This document shows, one piece after another, positions 43,245-52,140 of a DNA stretch of 64,000 nt. The translations under genes were made by a program, and so were the position numbers. The notes below the pieces were generated by a model. It ran no database searches, was not told the DNA's origin, and worked only from the letters and a program-made list of their open reading frames with translations. Numbering within the stretch: position 1 is the first letter of the stretch; each line of letters begins with the position of its first letter. Source of the DNA: Planococcus glaciei (GTDB lineage: Bacteria; Bacillota; Bacilli; Bacillales_A; Planococcaceae). The stretch is from assembly GCF_900099655.1 (NCBI RefSeq), contig NZ_FNDC01000002.1, forward strand, positions 62,001 through 126,000, read 5' to 3'.

Positions 43245-44263
43245 GAATGGCCGCAGTCATTGATGCTACTGTGAAGAAGCCTGGACTTGAAGACTTGACG
43301 ATTTACCGCACGACGGCTTCAGTGCCTTTTGCGGGGCGTTACCGATTGATCGATTTTACTTTGTCGAATATCGTGAATTCTAATATCAATTCGGTCGGCG
43401 TCTTTGCTACGTATCCGTTTGTTTCCTTACTGGACCATATCGGCATGGGGAAAAACTGGGATTTGGACCGGCGGAAAGATGGGCTGTATTTTTTGCCCAT
43501 CTCTCAAAAAGCGGGTGGCCAAATTACAGTCGGTTCGTTTGCAGCGCTTGAAGAGCATATGGATTTTTTCAATAAAAGCCGGCAGGATTATATCGTCGTG
43601 ACGACTTGTTCGACAGTATGCCAAATCGATTACGAAGACATGCTCGATGCCCATATTACATCCGGCGTTGACATCATGGAAGCGGTCAGCGGCGAGACGG
43701 GATTGAGCAACTATATATTGAAGAAAAGCCTATTGAAGGAATTGATTCGAACCCACCGGGAAAAACGCATTATCAGTGTGGAAGACGTCGTGAAATTGAA
43801 GAAAGCCCCGTATACGTTTGGGAAATATGAATACACAGGCTACTATGCCATTATCGATTCTATGGAAAGTTATTTCCAGGCATCAATGGATTTATTGGAA
43901 AAAGACAAAAGAAACGAATTGTTCCTGTCAAACCGCCCCATTTATACAAAAGTGAAAGATGAGCCGCCTACCCGCTACATGCCGGGATCGCATGTGACCC
44001 AAAGTTTGATCGCCAACGGCAGCACGATAGAAGGCACAGTAGATAACAGCATTATCAGCCGGGCCGTTTCCGTCAATCAAAGCAGCCGGGTGGACCATTG
44101 CGTCATCATGCAAAAATCGTTCATTGAGAAAAACTGCGAGTTGTCTTATGTAATTGCGGATAAGGACGTGCATATCGAAGAAGGTGTAGTGCTTAAAGGA
44201 ACGCCGGAAAAACCGGTGGTTCTCCGTAAAGGAGAGCGTGTAACAAAGGAGGAAGTCCGATGA
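43241..44263 (+). CDS. glgD: GlgD, regulatory partner of ADP-glucose pyrophosphorylase
   Basis: Paralogue of GlgC that in Bacilli forms a hetero-oligomer with it and raises its activity; 340 residues from ATG 43241 (ATGA overlap with glgC). It keeps the fold ('[20 protein letters not shown]') but the catalytic loop GGxGxRLxxLT is replaced by '[13 protein letters not shown]', and the metal-binding SGDHIY motif reads '[10 protein letters not shown]'. It is therefore very unlikely to be catalytic alone. The C-terminal beta-helix is retained. Position between glgC and glgA is the standard Bacillus order. Confidence 0.94.
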   Translation: MRMAAVIDATVKKPGLEDLTIYRTTASVPFAGRYRLIDFTLSNIVNSNINSVGVFATYPFVSLLDHIGMGKNWDLDRRKDGLYFLPISQKAGGQITVGSFAALEEHMDFFNKSRQDYIVVTTCSTVCQIDYEDMLDAHITSGVDIMEAVSGETGLSNYILKKSLLKELIRTHREKRIISVEDVVKLKKAPYTFGKYEYTGYYAIIDSMESYFQASMDLLEKDKRNELFLSNRPIYTKVKDEPPTRYMPGSHVTQSLIANGSTIEGTVDNSIISRAVSVNQSSRVDHCVIMQKSFIEKNCELSYVIADKDVHIEEGVVLKGTPEKPVVLRKGERVTKEEVR

Positions 44264-45696
44264 AGATTGTAATGGCTGCTGCGGAATGCGTGCCTTTTGT
44301 AAAAACCGGAGGGCTCGCTGACGTGATGGGCGCATTGCCAAAAGAATTAGTGGCGCTTGGCCATGAAGTCACCGTAATTCTTCCCAAATACAGCTTGATC
44401 CCAGAAGAATATAAAAGTGAGTTTTCGTTGTTTGGAGAAATCCAAGTCCCGTTTAAAGGGGAGCAAAACACCCATACGCTTTTTGAGTACGTGCTCAAAG
44501 GCGTCCGCTATGTATTGGTGGAAAACGACTCTTATTTTGCCCGTGATCAAATATACAGCCAGCCGGACGACGGCGAACGTTTCGCTTTTTTCAACCGCGC
44601 GGTGCTGGCAGCGGTGGAAACCCTGGAAGAGGGTGTGGATATTTTACATATTCATGACTGGCATACGGGGATGGTTCCATTTTTGCTGAAGGAAGATGCG
44701 CGCTACGCTTCGTTAAAACAAAACGTGAAGACAATTTTAACGATTCACAACCTCCAATTCCAAGGGTGGTTTCCGAAATCCTTATTGGTCGAAGAACTGG
44801 GAATGGACGAAGCTTATTTTCAGGATGAAGCCGTTTCCTGGCATAATAACGTCAATTTCCTGAAAACAGGCATTGTTTACGCCGACAAGGTGACGACTGT
44901 CAGCCCCACTTACCGGAACGAAATCCTGACGGAGCAATACGGGGAGAAACTGGAGTCGTTGTTGCGTACACGAGAAGAAGATTTGATCGGCATTTTGAAC
45001 GGCCTGGATACGGAAGCTTATAACCCGGCTGCCGACATGGAAATCGCAATGGTTTACGACCAGACTTCTGTAGAGAATAAGGCGGTCAATAAGCGGGCGG
45101 TCCAATCCCGTTTCGGACTTCCCGAGCGCGGAGATGTGCCGCTGTTGACCATGGTTTCCCGGTTGTCCGGCCAAAAAGGAATTGATGTTTTGGAGCAGAC
45201 ATTGCCGGGGATACTGGAAACACAAGACGTTCAGTTTGTCTTGCTGGGTTCCGGTGAAAGCCAGTATGAGCAGTTTTTCAGAGTCCTGGAAGCGGACTTT
45301 CCAGGGAAAGTGGTAGCCCATATCGGTTTTGACGAATCACTTGCCCACTTGCTGTACGCAGGCGCCGATATCTTTTTGATGCCGTCCCATTTTGAACCGT
45401 GCGGGTTAAGCCAGCTGGTTTCGATGCGCTATGGCACGGTGCCAGTAGCCAACAAGACTGGGGGACTCAAAGATACGGTCGTGGAGTACGATTCCAACTT
45501 GCGGAGCGGCAATGGATTTTTAAGTGATTTTTCAAAGCATGAAAGTTTTGCAGAAGCCGTGAACCGTGCCTTATCCCTGTATCAACAGCCTGACCATTGG
45601 AAGATGATCAAACAAAACGGCATGCAGGGCGATTACTCTTGGTTGCGTTCTGCAAAAGAATACGCCAGCTTATATGAGGGAATCGCCGGAAAGTGA
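44260..45696 (+). CDS. glgA: Glycogen synthase (ADP-glucose type)
   Basis: GT5 glycosyltransferase that extends alpha-1,4-glucan from ADP-glucose; 478 residues. The N-terminal nucleotide-sugar motif 'VKTGGLADVMGALPKEL' (residues ~14-30) is diagnostic, and the second domain has 'MPSHFEPCGLSQLVSMRYG' followed by 'VANKTGGLKDTVVEYD'. Its ATG overlaps the glgD stop (ATGA). The gene is followed after nine bases by glgP. All residues expected for activity are present by eye. Confidence 0.96.
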   Translation: MKIVMAAAECVPFVKTGGLADVMGALPKELVALGHEVTVILPKYSLIPEEYKSEFSLFGEIQVPFKGEQNTHTLFEYVLKGVRYVLVENDSYFARDQIYSQPDDGERFAFFNRAVLAAVETLEEGVDILHIHDWHTGMVPFLLKEDARYASLKQNVKTILTIHNLQFQGWFPKSLLVEELGMDEAYFQDEAVSWHNNVNFLKTGIVYADKVTTVSPTYRNEILTEQYGEKLESLLRTREEDLIGILNGLDTEAYNPAADMEIAMVYDQTSVENKAVNKRAVQSRFGLPERGDVPLLTMVSRLSGQKGIDVLEQTLPGILETQDVQFVLLGSGESQYEQFFRVLEADFPGKVVAHIGFDESLAHLLYAGADIFLMPSHFEPCGLSQLVSMRYGTVPVANKTGGLKDTVVEYDSNLRSGNGFLSDFSKHESFAEAVNRALSLYQQPDHWKMIKQNGMQGDYSWLRSAKEYASLYEGIAGK

Positions 45697-45705
45697 AGGT
45701 GGCGG

Positions 45706-48087
45706 ATGTTTTATTCTAAAGAAGAATTCAAAGAAAATTTTGTAAAGCTGCTGGAACAGCAGCAACAGCCTGCATCTTCGAAAACCGCCTATTCCATTTT
45801 GGCTGGCATGGTGCGGGAATTTGTCCAAAGAGATTGGGATGAGACGACTTATCTATATCAGGAAGAGCAGCGGAAACAGTTGTATTATTTTTCGATTGAA
45901 TTTTTGATTGGCCGCATGCTGGGTCAGAACTTAGTGAACTTGTCGCTCTATAAGATGGTAAACGAAGGCCTGGATGAACTTGGCTATAGTTTGGCGGAAC
46001 TCGAAGAGCAGGAACCTGAACCGGGCCTTGGGAACGGAGGCCTTGGACGGCTTGCCGCCTGTTTTATGGACTCTCTTGCCTCGCTTCAAATGCCGGGGCA
46101 TGGCTGCGGCATCCGCTATAAAGGCGGATTGTTCAGCCAAGGCTTAAACGACGGGTTTCAGACGGAGCAGCCGACCGACTGGATAAACGATTCCATAGGA
46201 TGGGATACAAGGCGGGAAGATTTGGCGCTATATATCCCGTTTTTCGGGAAACTGCATGCTTCAGGCAAGGGGCCCTTCAAGCCGGAGCATAGAGATGCAA
46301 AGTGGGTGAAAGCTGTACCGTACGATATGCCGATCGTCGGTGCGTATGGAAACACCGTCAACACACTGCGCTTGTGGCAAGCCGAACTGCCGGAACAGCA
46401 GTTGCTGCCTGACGGCGATATCGACGCGTATCAGCAGCAAGTCGAAACCATCTCGGACCGTTTGTATCCCGATGATTCGACCGAGGAAGGGAAACTTCTC
46501 CGGTTAAAGCAGCAATATTTTCTATGCAGCGCTTCCCTGCAGACTATAGTCAAAAATCGTGATTTTCCGATAACGGTTCTGCCGAAGCACGTAGCCATTC
46601 AAATCAATGATACCCATCCGGCTTTAGCTATTCCTGAACTGATGCGGATTCTGCTCGATGAAGAAGGATTGTCATGGGAAGAAGCGTGGGGAATTACGAC
46701 GCATACCATTTCGTATACCAACCACACCATCCTGGAAGAAGCGATGGAGAAGTGGAGCAGCCACATGCTTGAACAGCTGCTTCCGCGTGTCTATATGATC
46801 ATCCAGGAAATCGACCGCCGCTTTAAGGAGAAATGCCATCAGGAAAAATTAGAGCCTGAAGCGTTGAAGAAACTCGCCATCATCGATGATGGAACAGTCA
46901 AAATGGCGACGCTTGCTGTCGTGGGCAGCTACAGAGTGAACGGAGTGGCCAAGCTGCATACGGACATTTTGAAAATGCGGGAAATGAAAGAGCTGAATGA
47001 GCACTTTCCTCATAAATTCCACAATAAAACCAATGGCATCACACACAGGCGCTGGCTGATGAAAGCGAATCCTGAACTTTCGGATCTGATTTCTTCCGCC
47101 ATCGGGGACGAATGGAAACGGGACACGATGAAACTCCATAAGCTGAATGAATTTACGCAGGATCCGGTGTTTCTCGGTGATTTTAAAGCTGTAAAGCAGC
47201 AGAAAAAGAACCAGCTTGCCGATTATTTAGTGAAACATCAAGCCGTAACGATCGACCCTGAGTCGATTTACGATATGCATATCAAAAGATTTCATGGCTA
47301 CAAGCGGCAGCTGATGAACATCCTTCATATTCAAATGCTTTACAACCGGATTAAAGAAGATGCCTCTTACCGTCCGCATCCGCGCACATTCTTCTTTGCG
47401 GGCAAGGCGGCAAAGAGCTACCAATTCGCCAAACAAGTGATTAAGCTGATCAATACAATAGCGGAACAGATCAACACGGATCCTGTTGCACGCCACCATC
47501 TCCACGTCGTTTTTGTGGAAGATTACAGCGTCAGCCGGGCTGAAAAAATGTTCCCGGCAGCGGATATCAGTGAACAGATTTCGACCGCCTCAAAAGAAGC
47601 TTCCGGCACAGGCAATATGAAATTCATGATGAACGGGGCCGTAACGCTGGGCACTTTTGACGGAGCGACGGTAGAAATCGTTGAACAGATCGGAGACGAC
47701 AACGCCTTTATTTTCGGGTTATCTGCACAGCAGGTCATGCAGTTTGAAAAAGAAAAAACCTATCATGCACGGGAATTCATTGAAAAGGACCGTGAGATTG
47801 GACGGGTGGTCAGTGAATTGTTAAGCGGCAGCCTGTCAAAAGGTGCCGAAAACATTGACTTTATCCGCCGCCAGCTTATTGGCGAGAACGATCCGTTCTT
47901 TGTGCTGAAAGACCTTCAACATTATGCCAGAACCCATAACCGCGTATTGGCAGAGTACGAAGACAGCTTGGCTTGGCAAGAAATGTCGGTAGTGAACATC
48001 GCCCAATCCGGAATTTTTTCAAGCGACCGGACCATCCGGCAATATTCAGACGAAGTATGGGGGCTGGAAAAAGTACACAGTAAATAA
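45706..48087 (+). CDS. glgP: Glycogen phosphorylase
   Basis: GT35 PLP enzyme that releases glucose-1-phosphate from glycogen; 793 residues, the usual bacterial size. N-terminal 'PEPGLGNGGLGRLAACFMDS' and central 'IQINDTHPALAIPELMRIL' are phosphorylase signatures. The PLP lysine is in 'EASGTGNMKFMMNGAVTLGT' and is followed by 'FDGATVEI'. The N-terminal regulatory extension of animal enzymes is absent. It is the last of the glg genes and starts nine bases after glgA, so synthesis and breakdown enzymes are produced together and must be balanced after translation. An SDR gene follows after 22 bases. Confidence 0.96.
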   Translation: MFYSKEEFKENFVKLLEQQQQPASSKTAYSILAGMVREFVQRDWDETTYLYQEEQRKQLYYFSIEFLIGRMLGQNLVNLSLYKMVNEGLDELGYSLAELEEQEPEPGLGNGGLGRLAACFMDSLASLQMPGHGCGIRYKGGLFSQGLNDGFQTEQPTDWINDSIGWDTRREDLALYIPFFGKLHASGKGPFKPEHRDAKWVKAVPYDMPIVGAYGNTVNTLRLWQAELPEQQLLPDGDIDAYQQQVETISDRLYPDDSTEEGKLLRLKQQYFLCSASLQTIVKNRDFPITVLPKHVAIQINDTHPALAIPELMRILLDEEGLSWEEAWGITTHTISYTNHTILEEAMEKWSSHMLEQLLPRVYMIIQEIDRRFKEKCHQEKLEPEALKKLAIIDDGTVKMATLAVVGSYRVNGVAKLHTDILKMREMKELNEHFPHKFHNKTNGITHRRWLMKANPELSDLISSAIGDEWKRDTMKLHKLNEFTQDPVFLGDFKAVKQQKKNQLADYLVKHQAVTIDPESIYDMHIKRFHGYKRQLMNILHIQMLYNRIKEDASYRPHPRTFFFAGKAAKSYQFAKQVIKLINTIAEQINTDPVARHHLHVVFVEDYSVSRAEKMFPAADISEQISTASKEASGTGNMKFMMNGAVTLGTFDGATVEIVEQIGDDNAFIFGLSAQQVMQFEKEKTYHAREFIEKDREIGRVVSELLSGSLSKGAENIDFIRRQLIGENDPFFVLKDLQHYARTHNRVLAEYEDSLAWQEMSVVNIAQSGIFSSDRTIRQYSDEVWGLEKVHSK

Positions 48088-48109
48088 CCGAACCGGGAAG
48101 GGTGATAAT

Positions 48110-48919
48110 ATGGCTGAGGGGAATTTCGATAATACGGATTTGAAAGACTACAAAGCGAGCGGTGTCCTCCAGGGAAAAGTGGCTATTATTACTGGCGGAA
48201 ATAGCGGCATCGGACAAGCAGTCGCTTACGCTTACGCCAAAGAAGGCGCAAAAGTGGTAATCGGGTACTTGGACGATGAAGAAGCTACCGCAAAAACGAT
48301 CCAAACGATTGAAAGCTACGGAGGCGAGGCAAAGGCGCTGAGAGGAGACTTGGGGAAATCCGAGCAATGCGATAAGCTTGTTCAATTTGCGCTCGATTCA
48401 TTCGGACAAATTGATATTCTCGTCAACAATGCCGGTTATCAATACCCCCAGAGCAATCCAGTGGACATTACCGACGAACAAATATTGAAGACGTTTGAAA
48501 TCAAGGCGTTCGCGATGCTGTACCTGGTCCGGGCGGCACGCCCGCATTTAAAGGAAGGTGCCCGCATCATCAATACAGCTTCCATCAATGCGTACCGCGG
48601 GCATTCGGATTTGATCGATTATGCCGGGGCGAACGGTGCCATGGTTTCGATGACGCGCTCGCTTGCCCGCCGCTTTGTGCGGGAAGGGATTGCAGTGAAC
48701 GGCATTGCTCCAGGCCCGGTTTGGACGCCGCTGATCACGAAAACGTTCGGCCACCTGGATCCGGAGCTGGAAGAAGGATTCGGCAAAGACGTGCCCGCTG
48801 GAAGGCCCGCCCAGCCTTATGAACTCGTAAAAGCCTATGTCTTTTTGGCGGATTCCCAAAATTCGTATATGACCGGGCAATTTTTGCATATGAACGGCGG
48901 AGACTTCATGTCTACCTGA
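48110..48919 (+). CDS. Short-chain dehydrogenase/reductase with Asn in place of the catalytic Lys
   Basis: SDR-fold protein of 269 residues, similar to the Bacillus YhdF/YhxC group. The cofactor loop TGGNSGIG (residues 28-35), the 'NNAG' motif (106-109) and catalytic Ser158 ('NTASINAYRG') are intact. Tyr171 is present, but the residue four positions later, Lys in the YxxxK motif, is Asn175 (codon AAC at 48632-48634; 'YAGANGAM'). Loss of this Lys normally abolishes SDR activity. It is 22 bases after glgP on the same strand with its own ribosome site gggaagggtga, so it likely belongs to the glycogen transcript. Substrate unknown. Confidence 0.88.
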   Translation: MAEGNFDNTDLKDYKASGVLQGKVAIITGGNSGIGQAVAYAYAKEGAKVVIGYLDDEEATAKTIQTIESYGGEAKALRGDLGKSEQCDKLVQFALDSFGQIDILVNNAGYQYPQSNPVDITDEQILKTFEIKAFAMLYLVRAARPHLKEGARIINTASINAYRGHSDLIDYAGANGAMVSMTRSLARRFVREGIAVNGIAPGPVWTPLITKTFGHLDPELEEGFGKDVPAGRPAQPYELVKAYVFLADSQNSYMTGQFLHMNGGDFMST

Positions 48920-48930
48920 TTCCAAAGAAG

Positions 48931-48965
48931 AAAAGCTGGCCGGATTGACGAGCCAGCTTTTTTTG
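48931..48965 (+). terminator. Terminator of the glg operon and SDR gene
   Basis: 10-bp stem aaaagctggc / gccagctttt (48931-48940 and 48952-48961) then T tract. Confidence 0.88.
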
Positions 48966-49095
48966 CGTTGCTTGGCAAAGGAATGTCCGCTTCTTTTTGA
49001 ATGATGCCCGCGTATTCCGGTCCTTTTAACCGTTTCAAAAGAGAAAGGGCAGCTGCGAATATGGTAAAATTCAGTATAGGAAGAGGCGAAGAATT

Positions 49096-50190
49096 ATGAA
49101 AAATAACCGTTTAGGGTTGGCTGTATTGATTCTCGTGCTGCTGATGGCAGGGTGCCTGCAGCAGGCAAAACCGCCGGAAAAGCCCAGTCCATCCGAACCA
49201 CCTACAGCGACAGAACCGGCAAAAGAAAATTTAAAGGTTCATTTTATCGATGTCGGGCAAGGGGATGCCACACTTTTGGAGTTTGGAGATTACAGGCTGC
49301 TGATCGATACCGGCGACTGGAACAGTACAGCGACCGTCGATTATTTGAAGGCACACGGAATTGAAAAATTGGATATTGTCGTGGGTACGCATCCTGATTC
49401 CGATCATATCGGCCAATTGGAGCGCGTCGTCGAACAATTTGAAGTCGGAGAAGTCTGGATGTCCGGAAATGCAAGCACGTCGAATACGTTCATCAATGCC
49501 TTAAAGGCGATTGACGAGACGGGCACAGATTACTATGAACCGCGGACCGGAGAAGTGTTTGATGTCGGCAGCATGAAAGTCGAAGTGCTGTACCCGGAAG
49601 AAATTACCGGCAAGGCCAATGAGGAATCCATCTCACTGAAGCTGACATACGGCGACATCGATTTTGTCTTTACAGGGGATTCCGGCGTGAAGGAAGAACA
49701 GGCGATGATCGATAATGGAGCGGATTTGGATGCGGAAATTCTGCACATCGGCCACCACGGCTCCAATACTTCCACAAGCAATGCCTTCCTAAAAGCGGTA
49801 TCGCCTGAAGTGGCGGTATACAGTGCCGGAATCGATAATTCCTACGGGCATCCGCATGCGGAAGTGATCGCTGCTGTGGAAAATGCCGGAGCGGAAGTAT
49901 ACGGCACCGATGTCAACGGTACGGTGGTGCTTGACACAAACGGAAAAACCTATGAAATCCGTACGGAAAAAGAAGGGACAGTGGTGGAAGGGAAAAATCG
50001 CTGCCTGGACATCAATAAGGCGTCCACTGCTGAATTGCAGGAAATTGCGGGCATCGGAGCATCTTTGGCCGAAGCCATCATCAAAGAGCGGCCGTTTAAA
50101 ACCATTGAAGAACTGGATAAAATAAAAGGAATCGGCAACGGCAAAATTAGCGCCATTAAAGAACAAGGCCTTGCTTGCGTAGGGGAGTGA
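49096..50190 (+). CDS. ComEC-type metallo-beta-lactamase lipoprotein fused to a ComEA-like HhH domain
   Basis: Surface lipoprotein of 364 residues. The signal peptide ends in lipobox MAGC (Cys20), followed by a Pro-rich linker to about residue 44. Residues ~46-290 are a metallo-beta-lactamase domain of the ComEC/Rec2 type: 'VHFIDVGQGDATLLEFG', the metal motif HPDSDH (99-104), 'FTGDSG' and 'HIGHHGSNTSTSNAF'. Residues ~303-361 are a ComEA-like helix-hairpin-helix DNA-binding domain ('LDINKASTAELQEIAGIG' and 'KGIGNGKISAIKEQGL'). A role as an extracellular nuclease acting on duplex DNA fits this combination. It is followed after four bases by a DUF3006 gene. Confidence 0.88.
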   Translation: MKNNRLGLAVLILVLLMAGCLQQAKPPEKPSPSEPPTATEPAKENLKVHFIDVGQGDATLLEFGDYRLLIDTGDWNSTATVDYLKAHGIEKLDIVVGTHPDSDHIGQLERVVEQFEVGEVWMSGNASTSNTFINALKAIDETGTDYYEPRTGEVFDVGSMKVEVLYPEEITGKANEESISLKLTYGDIDFVFTGDSGVKEEQAMIDNGADLDAEILHIGHHGSNTSTSNAFLKAVSPEVAVYSAGIDNSYGHPHAEVIAAVENAGAEVYGTDVNGTVVLDTNGKTYEIRTEKEGTVVEGKNRCLDINKASTAELQEIAGIGASLAEAIIKERPFKTIEELDKIKGIGNGKISAIKEQGLACVGE

Positions 50191-50194
50191 TTGA

Positions 50195-50458
50195 ATGAGA
50201 GGCACATTGGACCGAATAGAAGACGGCCATTTGGCAGTGATCCTGCTGGAAGAGGCTAAGCAGGAAATCATTTTGCCTATCAGGCACTTGCCGGAAGGCA
50301 GCCGGGTGAATTCGTGGTTTGAAATCGAGCTGAACGGTGAAGAAATCGTCTCAATTGCATTGGACGAAGAAACGGCGGAAGCCAAAGAAAACGAAGCGCA
50401 GGAATTGATGCAGAAGCTGAGATCGAGACGCCGGGGCAGCCGCTTTAAGCGGGAATGA
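50195..50458 (+). CDS. DUF3006 family protein
   Basis: An 87-residue protein with a small beta-barrel-like N-terminal part ('GTLDRIEDGHLAVILLEEA', 'LPEGSRVNSWFEIE') and a very basic C-terminus (KLRSRRRGSRFKRE). It matches the DUF3006 pattern, a family commonly encoded next to ComEC-like metallo-hydrolases. The ribosome site aggggagtga overlaps the preceding stop codon, so the two are coupled. Function unknown; the basic tail could contact nucleic acid. Immediately after its stop codon begins a four-copy 21-bp tandem repeat. Confidence 0.8.
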   Translation: MRGTLDRIEDGHLAVILLEEAKQEIILPIRHLPEGSRVNSWFEIELNGEEIVSIALDEETAEAKENEAQELMQKLRSRRRGSRFKRE

Positions 50459-50460
50459 GC

Positions 50461-50540
50461 CGAGTTGGGCATAAGGGGCACGAAGTCGGGCATAAATTTC
50501 AAAACTTGGGCATAAACCATCCGAAGTTGGGCATAAAAGC
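50461..50540. repeat. Four-copy 20-21-bp tandem repeat, core GGGCATAA
   Basis: gggcata starts at 50467, 50488, 50508 and 50529 (period 21, 20, 21), each preceded by agtt, agtc, actt or agtt. It occupies the space between the DUF3006 stop codon and the terminator at 50541. The unit is related in length and core to the array at 16047-16145 (agtcgctcataa). Confidence 0.75.
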
Positions 50541-50578
50541 AAAAAGAAGGCCGGGAGCTAGTCTCCAGCCTTCTTTTT
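50541..50578. terminator. Bidirectional terminator between the DUF3006 gene and the YkvR-like gene
   Basis: 11-bp stem aaaaagaaggc / gccttcttttt (50541-50551 and 50568-50578) with further imperfect pairing inside. Confidence 0.85.
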
Positions 50579-50587
50579 GGCGTTCTG

Positions 50588-50887
50588 TTATGCTTTTTCC
50601 ACCAATTCCAGATGATAATCGGCTACTTCGCCTTCCTGGTAAAGGTTCGTGATGGACGTGGAATAATTGGAAATGGACGCCGGGAAATCCAAGTTCTTCT
50701 CGGGCACGCGGATCTGGAAATCCATTTCATACAACAGCACGGCAATGTCGTGGTACTCCTGGCTCGTCACTTTAAAATCAAAAATAATTTTGTGCAGTTC
50801 CCCTTCGGTGCCGGGCTTTTTCACCGTTTCCTGTGAAAACTGAAAAGCTTCGATGACGCGGTCGTTAATGTGGATTTGTATACTCAT
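50588..50887 (-). CDS. YkvR-like protein (DUF3219 family)
   Basis: A 99-residue soluble protein that resembles Bacillus YkvR (DUF3219): the middle 'VTSQEYHDIAVLLYEMDFQI' and 'SISNYSTSITNLYQEGEV' are the recognisable parts. The fold is probably all-beta. The biochemical role is unknown to me. Its ATG overlaps the stop of the acyl-CoA dehydrogenase-like gene (ATGA, 50884-50887), so the two proteins are made in a coupled manner, which hints at a shared pathway. It ends at a bidirectional terminator. Confidence 0.75.
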   Translation of the reverse strand: MSIQIHINDRVIEAFQFSQETVKKPGTEGELHKIIFDFKVTSQEYHDIAVLLYEMDFQIRVPEKNLDFPASISNYSTSITNLYQEGEVADYHLELVEKA

Positions 50888-52053
50888 GTAATTGATTCGC
50901 CTCCATTTTTGGTTTTGAAAAACTCGATGGCTTTTCCGGCCAGTTGCGCTTTCACCATGTCTTCCATGGGCGGATTGTATAAGCCGGCACGGATATTCAA
51001 GTAATGGCGGTGCATCGGATTGGCTTCCGAAAGCGCGCGTGAGCCGACAATTTTCATCGCTTTATCAACAACGTCCATAGCTGCATGGGTTACGGCTATT
51101 TTGGCCACGTCGAGCGCTTCGTCCATCGCAGACTTGTCAGCTGCCTGCTCATAGCGTTCGACTGTGCCGTAAAGCATATGGCGGGCAGTGGCGAGTTCAA
51201 GCTCCATCTCCCCGATGGTCTGCCGGATATTCGGCGTCTCGGCAATCGGTTTGCCGAGTGATGCGGGGGAGTAAGAAGCGGCAAATTCAATCGCGTAATC
51301 GCGCGCTGCAGCGGCGATGCCGATGTAACAAGCCGGAATGTGAAGCAGCCAGCCTTTGCCGGCGGCTTGGGCACCTGAAGGCTTCAGCACATAGGAAGCC
51401 GGTATGCGGACGTTTTGGAGCACGAGTGTATGGCTCGCAGTGCCGCGCATCGCCAGCATATCCCAGGTTTCATCAATTGAAACACCTTCCGCTTCCCGCG
51501 GGATAATCACTGTCATCACTTCGTCGGTTTCCGAAGAAGCCGTCACAAAAATATAGTCGAGGGCAGGCGCGAGGGAAGTGTAAGTCTTTTCCCCGTTGAC
51601 GATCCATTCATCACCATCGCGTACAGCAGTAGTCCGGGGCAAGGCGCCGCGTGCCGGGCTGCCTGCATTGTTTTCGGTGGCCGCAGTGTTGATCAAGGCG
51701 CCGTCCGCAATCTTTTTCATCAGCCATTCCGCTGATTCGGAATGCCAGTGCCGGTTTTCGGCAAATTCCAGCACAATTCCGACATGCCAGCCCATCGATA
51801 AGCCGGTAGGGCCTGACGCTTTGGATATCGCTTCCTGGGCCAATATGTATTCGTATAAGCCAAGCCCTTGTCCCCCGTACTCTGCCGGCAGCGTTAAGGT
51901 ATGGTAATTGATGTTTTTTAAATCCTGTATGTTTTTGTGAGGAAACGAGCCAAGGGCATCGAGTTCCGGCTCGCGCTGTTGAAAGGCCGGCTGCAAGGAC
52001 TGGATCTGCGCGGCCAGCTTTTGCTGTTCGGGTGTTTTGATAAAAGCGTCCAT
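50884..52053 (-). CDS. Acyl-CoA dehydrogenase-family flavoprotein (YdbM-like)
   Basis: Flavoprotein of the acyl-CoA dehydrogenase superfamily, 389 residues, similar in type to YdbM and to DszC/SfnB-like oxygenases. The FAD-binding strand 'INTAATENNAGSPARG' (about residues 121-136) and 'WDMLAMRGTASHTLVLQNV' are family landmarks. The C-terminal catalytic-base motif of true acyl-CoA dehydrogenases (YEGTNEIQR type) is not seen; the region reads 'GLYNPPMEDMVKAQLAGKAI'. It may therefore act on a non-CoA substrate or as a monooxygenase. The ribosome site ggaaggag precedes the ATG. Coupled to the YkvR-like gene. Confidence 0.8.
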   Translation of the reverse strand: MDAFIKTPEQQKLAAQIQSLQPAFQQREPELDALGSFPHKNIQDLKNINYHTLTLPAEYGGQGLGLYEYILAQEAISKASGPTGLSMGWHVGIVLEFAENRHWHSESAEWLMKKIADGALINTAATENNAGSPARGALPRTTAVRDGDEWIVNGEKTYTSLAPALDYIFVTASSETDEVMTVIIPREAEGVSIDETWDMLAMRGTASHTLVLQNVRIPASYVLKPSGAQAAGKGWLLHIPACYIGIAAAARDYAIEFAASYSPASLGKPIAETPNIRQTIGEMELELATARHMLYGTVERYEQAADKSAMDEALDVAKIAVTHAAMDVVDKAMKIVGSRALSEANPMHRHYLNIRAGLYNPPMEDMVKAQLAGKAIEFFKTKNGGESIT

Positions 52054-52096
52054 GAAAAAATGCTCCTTCCAGCATGGTTTACTAAAACCATAACAT

Positions 52097-52138
52097 GAAA
52101 AGCCGCCAAAGCGGGACTTGCATGCTTTGGCGGCTTTC
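52097..52138 (-). terminator. Terminator of the YkvI-like gene
   Basis: 15-bp stem gaaagccgccaaagc read on the minus strand (arms 52138-52124 and 52112-52098), ending in a short T run. Confidence 0.8.
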
Positions 52139-52140
52139 GC

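Noticed and set aside
50455..50652. A 65-codon plus-strand frame over the GGGCATAA array
   Set aside because: It reads through the tandem repeats and the terminator; the repeated peptide follows from DNA repetition only.
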